A stretch of DNA of 12,173 nt, taken from assembly GCA_014730295.1 (NCBI GenBank), contig WJIN01000140.1, positions 1 to 12,173 on the forward strand, written 5' to 3'. Below, piece by piece: positions 1 through 8,000 of this stretch. The notes under the pieces were generated by a model. That model ran no database searches, was not told where the DNA came from, and was given only the letters and a program-made list of their open reading frames with translations. The stretch comes from Promethearchaeota archaeon (GTDB lineage Archaea; Asgardarchaeota; Lokiarchaeia; Sigynarchaeales; SOKP01). Within the stretch, counting starts at the first letter, position 1. Every line of letters begins with the position of its first letter. A program made the translations under genes and the position numbers.

Positions 1-118
1 AATTGACATAACCCTCATCATCAATCTCCCATGCTTTCACATAGGTTGTTGGGATTAAAAGAGTGATGAGAATACTGGTTAGGATTAATATACTAAGTTT
101 TATCTTTTTATGTTTCAT
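1..118 (-). CDS. Secreted or surface protein, N-terminal fragment cut by window edge
   Basis: Reading from an ATG at 118 towards position 1 gives 39 uninterrupted residues that continue out of the window. They form a textbook signal peptide: a basic start (MKHKKIK), a hydrophobic stretch at about residues 7-23 (SILILTSILITLLIP), then TTYVKA followed by WEIDDEGYVN. Cleavage by signal peptidase I after VKA (residues 27-29) would be expected, so the mature protein would start with a Trp and an acidic segment and act outside the membrane. Its function cannot be told from this fragment. There is no ribosome binding site; a TATA-like AATATATT at 161-168 suggests a short leader. Confidence 0.72.
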   Translation of the reverse strand, partial: MKHKKIKLSILILTSILITLLIPTTYVKAWEIDDEGYVN

Positions 119-454
119 TTTAGGATGTCTTTTGAGACTTTTAGGCGTCCATAATTAATGAATATATTAGATATCCACTTATATTAAGTTTAGTATCAAT
201 CAAGTAATAACACTTGTGAATGTGATTATTTAAAGAACGAAAATTCTAAAGAAAATTTAGGAGAAGATCAATTTGAATATATTCTGGTTTACTAAATCGA
301 GTTAAACATAAATACAAAATATCAAATTCCGCTTTCATACTTTTCTTCAAATGATTGCTATTTTATTTTTCAATGCATAGATTCCCAAAAACTTAAAATA
401 TTAAATATTAAAAAAGCAATATTTATTAAAAAATTAAATTTATTGAAAGCTCAG
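119..454. other. Divergent intergenic region, AT-rich
   Basis: This 336-base stretch separates the minus-strand secreted protein from the plus-strand HEPN-like gene. It holds candidate TATA elements for both directions: AATATATT at 161-168 for the minus gene, and A/T runs near 418-435 (AATATTTATTAAAAAATTAA) for the plus gene. An AGGAG at about 260 precedes a TTG, but that frame stops after ten codons. No RNA gene or longer reading frame was seen. Confidence 0.4.
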
Positions 455-459
455 GGTGA
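455..459 (+). promoter_or_regulatory. Ribosome binding site GGTGA that decides the start of the next gene
   Basis: GGTGA at 455-459 matches the complement of the 16S rRNA 3' end used by archaea. It lies five bases before TTG at 465. A GTG that could be read as a start (456-458) is inside this motif, so it is better explained as part of the binding site. Confidence 0.6.
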
Positions 460-464
460 TAGAA

Positions 465-1439
465 TTGCTAAGAAAGGATTTACCTAATAAAAAACCAATA
501 GAATGTCCAATTTGTCATCATAAATTTATACCTAAGTCTTATATGCAAAAAGATACGTGGTTTTACTGGAAATCTCCTTATGGAAAGTTAGAAACCATGA
601 CATTAGAAGATAAAATTTTATGGCGTGGTCCAGGAAGTACGATAAAAAGAATAAGTGAAAGAGATTCAGACGACTTTTTATATAACCCTTCAGCTATATC
701 GCTAAAAAATTGGGTGACTCTTTGTCAAAACTGTGGGAATAATCTATATTTTGCATCAAAAGTGGCAGTTAAAAAATCCATTAAAAATACAGAAATCGAT
801 CCTTCTGTCAGAGAATTTGGTAAAGGTTATTATTACGAAATTCTAACCTATCCTCCTCCTTATTATGATTACAATAAATATTATGAAGAACTTCTTAATG
901 ATTATATCTTAAAAATCGATAATGCCATCGAGGATATAAATCTACAAAAGCTATCAGGTTTATTAAAAAGATGGAAAGAAGGTAACATAGAAATTTTTAA
1001 ATACATAATCAAATTCAATACACAAGTAGAAAAATATTGCAATGAACACATAGAGAACTTTAGTGATAAACCTATGCCTCAAAAAATTGAAGAATGCGAA
1101 TTTTCAAGCGAACTTGAATCCAAACTAAAGGAAATAAATAGATTACGAAATAAATTGGTACATGATGATTATGAACTTGATGATAATAATATGGAACTTA
1201 TTATTGAAGGGTTCTATTTACTGATTAAGGAGCTGTTATTGAGAGAATTATTACCAATAAAGCTAAATAGTGGCGCCCTTAACCAAGGATATGAATTTAT
1301 AAATAATGCAGATATAAAATTTGGTATTAAAAGACATTTAAACATTATTTTGAGCGAGGTTCCTCGTGTTAGAAACTACAATTTTAATGAAATTCTAAAA
1401 AACCCAATTTTGGAAGGTATTGGATATCCATCTAAATAG
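465..1439 (+). CDS. Zinc-ribbon protein with HEPN-like C-terminal domain
   Basis: Numbering is from the longest frame (GTG at 456, 327 residues); the preferred start is TTG at 465, residue 4. Two knuckles, CPIC (Cys17, Cys20) and CQNC (Cys90, Cys93), make a split zinc ribbon interrupted by about 70 aromatic-rich residues. The C-terminal half (about 140-270) is helical and carries RNKLVH at 231-236 in the context INRLRNKLVHDDYE. This fits the R-polar-x3-H signature of HEPN domains, many of which are metal-independent RNases in toxin and anti-phage systems; the DUF4145 family has a similar layout. The zinc ribbon could bind nucleic acid or a partner. The gene is monocistronic and convergent with the OLD operon. 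RNase activity is inference; a non-catalytic HEPN is the main alternative. Confidence 0.72.
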   Translation: MLRKDLPNKKPIECPICHHKFIPKSYMQKDTWFYWKSPYGKLETMTLEDKILWRGPGSTIKRISERDSDDFLYNPSAISLKNWVTLCQNCGNNLYFASKVAVKKSIKNTEIDPSVREFGKGYYYEILTYPPPYYDYNKYYEELLNDYILKIDNAIEDINLQKLSGLLKRWKEGNIEIFKYIIKFNTQVEKYCNEHIENFSDKPMPQKIEECEFSSELESKLKEINRLRNKLVHDDYELDDNNMELIIEGFYLLIKELLLRELLPIKLNSGALNQGYEFINNADIKFGIKRHLNIILSEVPRVRNYNFNEILKNPILEGIGYPSK

Positions 1440-1459
1440 ATTACAATCTAGTATTAACC

Positions 1460-1489
1460 TTTCACTTTTTTGTATTATTTTTTGATTTT
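1460..1489 (+). terminator. T-rich transcription terminator
   Basis: About 25 bases after the stop codon of the HEPN-like gene there are two runs of six T (1466-1471 and 1478-1483), followed by GATTTT. Archaeal RNA polymerase terminates at such T tracts without a hairpin, so this is a plausible end for the plus-strand transcript. Confidence 0.5.
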
Positions 1490-1603
1490 AAATAGTGTTT
1501 ATATTCATCGATTCTATTAAATTGAGATAGAATGAAGTCTTTACCATTAAGCAAGTTATTAGATCTATGATTTTATTTCATTAAGAGCTTGAGGTAAAAT
1601 AAA

Positions 1604-3568
1604 TCAATTTCTTAAACTTTTTAAAACTTCTATTGCTTTCACATTTATTCTTTTGAGAAGATTTATTAATTCCTCAAATTTATGAAAATTCTTTGCATCA
1701 ATATGTTTAACAACGGAAAGCATTAATTCAAGTTTAAATGGAGTTGATTTTAATTCATTTATATCTATTTTATCATCAAATTGATTTTGTTTGTGTTTAT
1801 CTATTAATTTTGTAATCATTTTATCAATTTGAGGATTTATTTCACCTTTCTCAAATTTGAATTCTTCGTCAATTAAATCTTTCCAAGGATATATTTCCTG
1901 TTTTATTTTATCTAAACTTTGATTCAAAATAGCTAATGGAATGGTGTCTTCGATTTCCTTATTATCTTCTAAAATGAAAAGTTTTTCATGGACACTTTTA
2001 TACTTCTCAGGTTTTTTTTTATACTTTTCTAATTTTTTTCTTCCAATTTCATCTCCATCAATTATCCCAAAATAGTTAATATTGCACATGTTCGCGACAC
2101 GAATAAAAGGATCCAGATTTGACAATCCATAGATAGGAATTATTGAAACATAGTTTAAGTCTAATAAATCCTCTTTCTTTGATTCAGTATACACTATCGA
2201 TAATTTCTCGATTAAAATTTGATCTGTTTTACCTTCTACAAATAAATTTACTTCGCTGAAATTTGATAGTCCGGTAAAACTAAATCCTAGAGTATTCGCA
2301 ATCAAAATATTGTCAAATACTCCTTCTTTCCAGGGTTTTTTCAACTCTGTTATTCCTTTTTTCTTATTTAAAATGATTAATCTTTCAGGATGATTTCTAT
2401 TTATCATAAACGGTAAATGTGTTGTATAAATTACCTGATTATAGTAAGATAATTTTTCAATTTCTTTAAGAAGGTCTTTTTGACCACCAGGATGAAGATG
2501 GATTCCGGGTTCATCTAATAATATTATACAATTTCTAAATTCATTACCAAAATTAGCATTAAAATGTAGCAAGAAAGCAAAAAACCATTGAAAACCCAGA
2601 CTCCTTCTATTAGGATTGATTGTTCTTTTATTTTCCAAAAATCCAATATGTAAAGCGTTATCAGAACTTAGAAATATATTTAATTCTAAATCTTGGTATT
2701 GTGTCCAACTTTGATTTAATACTTCACTTACAGATTCATTTACAGACCTTAGTATATTATCTCTTCTGGCATGATCGTTAGTGTTAAGAAAATCCTCAAT
2801 ATCGATATTCGCGATTCTAAAAAAATTAACAATTGATTGGTATTTTTTAGGTTGGCTTTTCAAGTCAGAAAAAGGAATAGAATTTGGAATATAATATTTC
2901 TTATCAAATTTCCAGTTAATAATATTTAAATTATCAATATATTTATTTATTTTTTCATTTTTAGGAATGGTTTTAATTTCTTTTTCAATTATAAAATCAA
3001 TTTCATCTTTGTTTTGATGAGTATCAATATAATTTTTGAATTCCTTAATTCTATTTTCGTCTTCAATAAAAAATTCATAAGTTTTATCTTGTTCAATATG
3101 ATGATTTGAAGGCAGTGATAATTCTTTAATTAATTCAGGTTGAGTAATATGAACTCTACCTGTGGGAAGAGATGTTTTTAAAGAAATCTTATAACCGTTA
3201 AGTTCTGTAAAATCTTCATTTGGGCATTCGATAATTCTCTGATTCCCATGGAATTTTATTTTTGTTTCCTCGATGCTGGGATTATTAAGGTGATTTCTTA
3301 AAAGAACTGGATTTAATGTAAATTCGATTTCTGTTTGAATCTCTGAAAAATCATCAACATAATTACATTTATCACTTTCAACTATAGCATTTAGATCATT
3401 AAACAGTTCGAATGTGAGTAGAAAATTTGTTTTCCCACATTCATTTGGACCAACTAACGTTTGGATATTTTTATTTAATTCTATTTCCAAATCCTTGTAT
3501 GTCCTGTAGTTCTTGAGAGAAATTTTTTTGATAAATATAGGATTTTTAATATCTGGTTTTTTAGGCAT
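1604..3568 (-). CDS. OLD-family ATP-dependent nuclease (AAA ATPase + TOPRIM)
   Basis: Numbering is from a GTG at 3577 (657 residues); ATG at 3568 (residue 4) is preferred because the GTG sits in an AGTGA binding site. The N-terminal ABC/SMC-like ATPase shows Walker A GPNECGKT (43-50), a signature-like SLGFQWFF (326-333), Walker B CIILLDEPGIHLHP (350-363, Asp355 and Glu356) and an H-loop TTHLPF (His387). A TOPRIM domain follows: LFVEGKTD (Glu448), DGDE (507-510) and an acidic EDNKEIED (537-544). About 110 helical residues close the protein. This is the layout of OLD nucleases such as GajA of Gabija: ATP binding gates cleavage of DNA, usually as an oligomer. No UvrD-like GajB partner is next to it; its operon mate is a HTH-ImmA/IrrE protein 16 bases upstream, so it is not a standard Gabija. 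All key residues are present and it looks active. Confidence 0.9.
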   Translation of the reverse strand: MPKKPDIKNPIFIKKISLKNYRTYKDLEIELNKNIQTLVGPNECGKTNFLLTFELFNDLNAIVESDKCNYVDDFSEIQTEIEFTLNPVLLRNHLNNPSIEETKIKFHGNQRIIECPNEDFTELNGYKISLKTSLPTGRVHITQPELIKELSLPSNHHIEQDKTYEFFIEDENRIKEFKNYIDTHQNKDEIDFIIEKEIKTIPKNEKINKYIDNLNIINWKFDKKYYIPNSIPFSDLKSQPKKYQSIVNFFRIANIDIEDFLNTNDHARRDNILRSVNESVSEVLNQSWTQYQDLELNIFLSSDNALHIGFLENKRTINPNRRSLGFQWFFAFLLHFNANFGNEFRNCIILLDEPGIHLHPGGQKDLLKEIEKLSYYNQVIYTTHLPFMINRNHPERLIILNKKKGITELKKPWKEGVFDNILIANTLGFSFTGLSNFSEVNLFVEGKTDQILIEKLSIVYTESKKEDLLDLNYVSIIPIYGLSNLDPFIRVANMCNINYFGIIDGDEIGRKKLEKYKKKPEKYKSVHEKLFILEDNKEIEDTIPLAILNQSLDKIKQEIYPWKDLIDEEFKFEKGEINPQIDKMITKLIDKHKQNQFDDKIDINELKSTPFKLELMLSVVKHIDAKNFHKFEELINLLKRINVKAIEVLKSLRN

Positions 3569-3573
3569 AACGT

Positions 3574-3578
3574 TCACT
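3574..3578 (-). promoter_or_regulatory. Ribosome binding site AGTGA before the OLD nuclease
   Basis: Read on the minus strand, AGTGA is followed by ACGTT and then ATG at 3568. The spacing of five bases is the same as at the HEPN-like gene. The upstream GTG (3577-3575) is inside this motif. It lies in the 16-base gap after the HTH-peptidase stop codon, as expected for the second gene of an operon. Confidence 0.5.
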
Positions 3579-3584
3579 GATTAA

Positions 3585-4412
3585 TTATCTTTTGTTTTTA
3601 TTAGCTATAATTCTATTGTAGATAGTAATATATATTGCATTTTTCGGGACTAAAACTGCTCCAGTAACCGCATTACAGAATTTTTCTATCTCAAAATGGT
3701 TCTTATCCTCTGATTTCAAGGTACATATAGCTTCCTTCTTTAACATTAAATGACAAAATTCATGGACTAAAATAAAAATTCTTCCAAAAACACTATCCCT
3801 TCTATTAAGGACAATAGAAGGATAAGGTATATCAGGAATAGAAAAGCCCCGCATCTCATCTGTATCAATATCAGAAATTTGAAAAATCAAAACTCCTATA
3901 TCTTCAAAGCTTTTTTTCCAATTATTAAAGGCATCGTATTTATTATTCCACTTTTTTCTATCTGCTATATCTAAATCTACAAACTGCAATATTTTCTTCG
4001 CAACAGATTCTGGATTTTGTTCTAAAGAAATTGAAGAAATATAGAAATAATCATATTCTATATCGTAATCTTGGAATCGGACGGCGAGTAATCGCTTTTC
4101 TTTGATTTTCTGAATCTCATCTCTCAATTTGGTAGAGAATTTTACCTTGTCAGATTCAATTGTTCTGAAATCATTTTTCAATATAGGTTTTTCCGATGGT
4201 CTTTCTAAATAAAAATAGGCTGGTGGACGTTTATATCTGTTTGCAATAGTTAAAAATTGTTTGAATGTTAACTTTTCTTCTCCTCTCTCCGCCCTTTCGA
4301 GTTTTTCTGGATTTAAATATGATTTTGCGGCTTCCTCTAAAGTCAATCCACTTTGTTCTCTTGCTAATTTCAACATTTGCGGATTAATAAACGCATACTT
4401 CCCGTTACTCAT
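3585..4412 (-). CDS. XRE-family HTH regulator with ImmA/IrrE metallopeptidase domain, C-terminally short
   Basis: Residues about 10-65 form an XRE-type helix-turn-helix in the form typical of this family (LAREQSGLTLEEAAKSYLNP, then RAERGEEKLTF and YKRPPAYFYL). A linker of about 100 residues leads to a zinc peptidase: VHEFCH at 216-221 (HExxH, His217, Glu218, His221) and a probable third ligand Glu243 in EKFCNAV. Known relatives are ImmA, which cleaves the phage repressor ImmR, and IrrE/PprI, which cleaves DdrO after DNA damage. At 275 residues it is about 100 short of the usual single-chain version; it ends just after VPKNAI, with only 16 bases to the OLD start, so the usual C-terminal region is missing. 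A likely role is to repress the operon and to release it on infection or damage; that is inference. The ATG at 4412 has no ribosome binding site and suits a short-leader transcript. Confidence 0.85.
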   Translation of the reverse strand: MSNGKYAFINPQMLKLAREQSGLTLEEAAKSYLNPEKLERAERGEEKLTFKQFLTIANRYKRPPAYFYLERPSEKPILKNDFRTIESDKVKFSTKLRDEIQKIKEKRLLAVRFQDYDIEYDYFYISSISLEQNPESVAKKILQFVDLDIADRKKWNNKYDAFNNWKKSFEDIGVLIFQISDIDTDEMRGFSIPDIPYPSIVLNRRDSVFGRIFILVHEFCHLMLKKEAICTLKSEDKNHFEIEKFCNAVTGAVLVPKNAIYITIYNRIIANKNKR

Positions 4413-4446
4413 CTTGATCTATATTTTCTAGCTTATAGTATGATTA

Positions 4447-4455
4447 ATTTATATA
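4447..4455 (-). promoter_or_regulatory. TATA box of the HTH-peptidase/OLD operon
   Basis: On the minus strand the sequence reads TATATAAAT, close to the archaeal consensus. Its centre is about 39 bases before the ATG at 4412, which puts the expected transcript start near 4425 and gives a leader of about 10-15 bases. This agrees with the lack of a ribosome binding site. Confidence 0.5.
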
Positions 4456-4512
4456 TTGAAATGTTGGTTCTATTAGAATTTATTGTGTTTTTCCCTATTA
4501 AATTTAAACTAT

Positions 4513-4544
4513 AATATAATGAAAAAACTCCAAATATAATGAAA
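4513..4544. repeat. 12-base direct repeat with 20-base period (possible operator)
   Basis: AATATAATGAAA occurs at 4513-4524 and again, identical, at 4533-4544. Start-to-start spacing is 20 bases, about two DNA turns, so a dimer or two protomers could bind on one face. The pair lies about 60 bases upstream of the operon TATA box and just beyond the end of the 66-residue gene. Low complexity makes a chance match possible. Confidence 0.35.
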
Positions 4545-4569
4545 TGATTGAATAAAAATTGTTTGAAAT

Positions 4570-4770
4570 TTACTCCAAAGGTTTACATTTACAAACCATA
4601 TAGCCTTGGTTATAATCTGAGAGGATCTGGTTGATAATCTTGACAAAATCGTCGGGGATATATGCCAGACATTGAGCAAAAATCTCAATCTTATCGTCAA
4701 CAGTCAATTCATTATCATACTGCGTACTTCTAAAATATTCCATGAATTCTCTTCTATGAATTTTTTTCAT
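4570..4770 (-). CDS. Small hypothetical protein (66 residues)
   Basis: ATG at 4770 is preceded by a purine-rich AGAGAT about five bases upstream. The product is hydrophilic and acidic in the middle, with a probable helical core (VDDKIEIFAQCLAYIPDD, then FVKIINQILSDYNQG) and ends MVCKCKPLE with a lone CKC. It has no membrane segment and matches no family I recognise. It runs in the same direction as the HTH-peptidase/OLD operon but ends 157 bases before it, and that operon has its own TATA box, so it is probably a separate unit. The size and place suggest a small accessory or antitoxin-like partner, but that is only position-based. An overlapping frame on the same strand has poorer composition and was not called. 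Confidence 0.5.
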   Translation of the reverse strand: MKKIHRREFMEYFRSTQYDNELTVDDKIEIFAQCLAYIPDDFVKIINQILSDYNQGYMVCKCKPLE

Positions 4771-4810
4771 TATTATCTCTCTAAGTCAAATGATTCCTTT
4801 TGTTTAATTA

Positions 4811-4828
4811 GTAGAAAAAGGTTTCTAC
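4811..4828. repeat. Inverted repeat GTAGAAA-4-TTTCTAC (candidate operator)
   Basis: Perfect 7-base arms (4811-4817 and 4822-4828) are separated by AAGG. The dyad sits about 40-58 bases before the start of the 66-residue gene and about 270 bases before the helicase, inside the divergent control region. The size suits an XRE-type dimer site. Confidence 0.45.
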
Positions 4829-4849
4829 TCCTTAAATATTCTAAAGGAG
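4828..4849. repeat. Second inverted repeat CTCCTT-10-AAGGAG, abutting the first
   Basis: Six-base perfect arms at 4828-4833 and 4844-4849 flank an AT-rich centre with a few further symmetric positions. It shares base 4828 with the preceding dyad, so two palindromes are stacked end to end. On either strand the right arm also resembles a ribosome binding site (AAGGAG), but no usable start follows on the plus strand (GTG AAG GAT TAG). Confidence 0.35.
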
Positions 4850-5099
4850 TGAAGGATTAGTGAAAAGCTACATAAATATTGGAAGGATGGCATAAACTTT
4901 CTCATAAGTTAAGTTTAAAGTAATTCAATAGGATTTGGAAGAAAACGAGTTTACTATCTATTAATGTTTGATATTGAAGATAAGTTATAAATGAAGTTTG
5001 AGAAGTATATATTTTTAATTCCTAAATTATATGAAATAATTATCTTAAAATAGATTAAGACATTGATTCTGTCCAAATAATTAAATTAAGGTTTATAAA
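4850..5099. other. Rest of the divergent control region before the helicase
   Basis: Together with the palindromes before it, this makes 329 bases between the 66-residue gene and the helicase. It contains TATA-like runs (GTATATATTTTTAA near 5005-5017, and TTTATAAAT at 5092-5100 overlapping the helicase start) but no reading frame, RNA gene or further convincing repeat. Confidence 0.35.
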
Positions 5100-8000
5100 T
5101 TGAAAATTCCAAAGGGATTATACGAACAAATTTTAACTGATATTTTAAACAAAAAAATCGAAGATTTAGATAAGAAATATGGACATGAAAAGAAATCCAT
5201 GGATTTTGAGGAATCTAGTTTTGAACTTTCATTGTTTCTGGGAAAAGTCATTAAGAAAGCCTTAGACCAAATTACCGGAAGTTCAACTGATAAAATTAGA
5301 AAGCAAATTTCAATTTCTAACAAAATGATTGAATTTCTATCTGAAAAATTGGAAGATAAATCTTTCGAAGGATATAAAATATCATCCGAAGCAGATATGC
5401 TCTTATCTATTTATGAAAAAATTGAATTTCAAGGAAAACAAAATGCAAAAGTTCCTAGACCAGAATCTCCAATAAATCAAAGCAGTATTTTTACGGGCTC
5501 CTCTAATATTGAACCATCATTAGTGAGTGAATGGAAAAAAGAGATTAAAAGTGCTGATAGGATTAATTTAATTGTTTCTTTTATCAAATGGAGTGGTGTT
5601 AGATTAATAATAAGAGAATTAGAAGAATTTACAAGAGGTAGAGAAAATAAATTACGCATTATAACGACAACTTACATAGGCGCTACTCAATTAAAGGCGA
5701 TTGACAAATTATCTAAACTTCCAAATACAGAAATTAAAATTTCTTATGACACAAATCGGACAAGGTTACATGCTAAAACCTATATGTTCGAAAGAGATTC
5801 TGGTTTTGGTACTGCTTATATTGGTTCCTCTAATCTTTCAAATGTAGCAATTAGTAGTGGATTAGAGTGGAATATGAAAATAAGCGAATACGAGAATAAA
5901 GAAATCTTTAATAAATGTATTGGAACCTTTGAGACATACTGGAACGATTCTGAATTCAAAATGTATGATCCCAATCAAAAAGAAGAATTAAAGAGAGCAA
6001 TTCAATCTGCAAAAATTTCATCTAATGATTTCAAGAAAAGAATTAAAAAGAAATTATTTGAATTTGACATTAAACCTTATTCATTCCAGAAAGAAATTTT
6101 AGAAGAACTTGAAGCAGAACGAATAATCCACAAAAGATATAAAAATCTAATAGTTGCTGCTACCGGAACTGGAAAAACGGTAATATCAGCTTTTGATTAT
6201 AAAGGATTTCGAAAAAGTAAATCGAAAGAAAACCGACTACTCTTTGTCGCCCATCGTCAAGAGATATTAGAACAGAGTATCGATTGTTTTAAAAGAGTCC
6301 TTAAAGATGAAAACTTTGGAGATCTGTGGGTGGGTAATCATCGTCCAGAGAAAGGGCATGCGGATCATTTATTTATCTCCATTCAATCATTTAATAGTAG
6401 ATCCATCCATGAAATGGTGGAACCAGATTATTTTGATTTTATAATTATTGATGAATTTCACCATGCAGCAGCAGATTCTTATCAAGTAATATTAGATTAT
6501 TTCACCCCTAAGATATTACTTGGATTGACTGCCACTCCAGAACGAATGGACGGTAAATCTATTGTTGATCTTTATTTTGATGGTTATATAGCTGCAGAAA
6601 TTCGATTAAGAGAAGCCATTAATCGAAAATTATTATGCCCTTTTCAATATTTTGTAGTTACCGATCCAATAGATCTATCAAATTTAACTTGGAGTAGAGG
6701 AGGTTATAAAATTGACGATTTAGAGGAATTATATGTTGCTAAAAAAGGGAAAAATAGACGAGCGCGTGCTATATTAAATGCAACCATTGATTATGTTGAT
6801 AATATTAAAAATGTCCAAGGAATCGGATTTTGTGTAAGCGTAAAACATGCTCATTTTATGGCAGATTTTTTCAAAAATCAAGGTATTCCTTCAATTGCGC
6901 TAGACGGGACTAGCCCAGAAGATTTACGGTATTCTGCAAAAACCAAGTTGAATAATAAGGATATTAATTTTATTTTCGTAGTAGATCTTTACAATGAAGG
7001 TATCGATATTCCCGATGTTAACACGGTTCTATTTTTGAGACCAACCGAAAGCCTTACTATATTTCTTCAGCAATTGGGAAGAGGCTTAAGACTCTCTGAA
7101 GGAAAAGACTGTCTAACCGTGTTAGATTTTGTTGGTCAAGCACATCGAAATTATAATTTTTCAGATAAATTTCGAGCATTAGTAGGAAAAACAAGACATT
7201 CTCTTAAGAGAGAAATTAAGAAAGGATTTCCACATGTTCCTAAAGGATGTTTTATTGAAATGGAGAAACAAGCCCAAATGTACATTCTTGAAAATATAAG
7301 GAAAGCGATCAATAATGTCACTACTATAAGATCAAAAATCCAAAAGTTTCCAGAAATTACAAATCTTGAGTTAACCATGGAAAATTTTCTAAAATATTAC
7401 GGAATTGAGATTTGGTGGTTATATAAAGCATCTTCCGTAAAAAATAAGGGATGGAATCGATTATGTGTACAAGCGGGAGTTAGGAAAGAGTTTAAAGATA
7501 AAAATCCTAATGAGAGAAGAATTGTAAAGGGAATTGAGACGTTGACCCTATGTAATTCCAGACGATTTATTAATTTCATAATCAGATGTTTCGATAATAT
7601 TTCCACTATCGAAGATATGGATTTCTCAAAAGAAGAAATTTTAATGTTATCCATGTTCCATTACACAATCTGGTATAAAGCACCTGAGAAGTGTGGATTT
7701 AAAAAATATATTGATGGTTTATTAAGAATCAACGAAAATCCCGTTATGAAGGAAGAATTAATTAGTGTTCTAAAATATCAATTAACCCAGATAAAATTTG
7801 TTGACACAGAATTAGATTTAGGATTCCCTTGTCCATTAGATCTTCATTGTAAGTATACAACTGATCAGATATTAGCTGCGATGGAGTATTATAATATAAA
7901 AGAGAAGAAATCTATGAGAGAAGGCGTTAAATATTTAGAAGATAGAAATTGTGAACTTTTATTTGTCACCCTAAATAAATCAGAAAAAGATTACTCTCCT

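Noticed and set aside
127..138. Small inverted repeat GTCT-TTTG-AGAC near the secreted-protein start
   Set aside because: Four-base arms are expected by chance.
260..305. AGGAG followed by a TTG start at about 274
   Set aside because: The frame ends after ten codons; likely a chance match in AT-rich DNA.
1604..4412. Standard Gabija system (GajA/GajB)
   Set aside because: The OLD protein resembles GajA, but no UvrD/PcrA-like GajB is present in the window.
4509..4700. 63-codon minus-strand frame overlapping the 66-residue gene
   Set aside because: It overlaps in another frame, has composition unlike a soluble or membrane protein family, and lacks a ribosome binding site.
4672..4860. 62-codon plus-strand frame
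   Set aside because: Antisense to the 66-residue gene and spans the palindromic control region; best read as a chance frame.
5092..5100. Consensus-like TTTATAAAT as TATA box for a shorter helicase starting at the ATG at 5199
   Set aside because: The residues it would remove (GLYEQILTD and onwards) match the usual N-terminus of this helicase family, so the TTG start at 5100 is kept.
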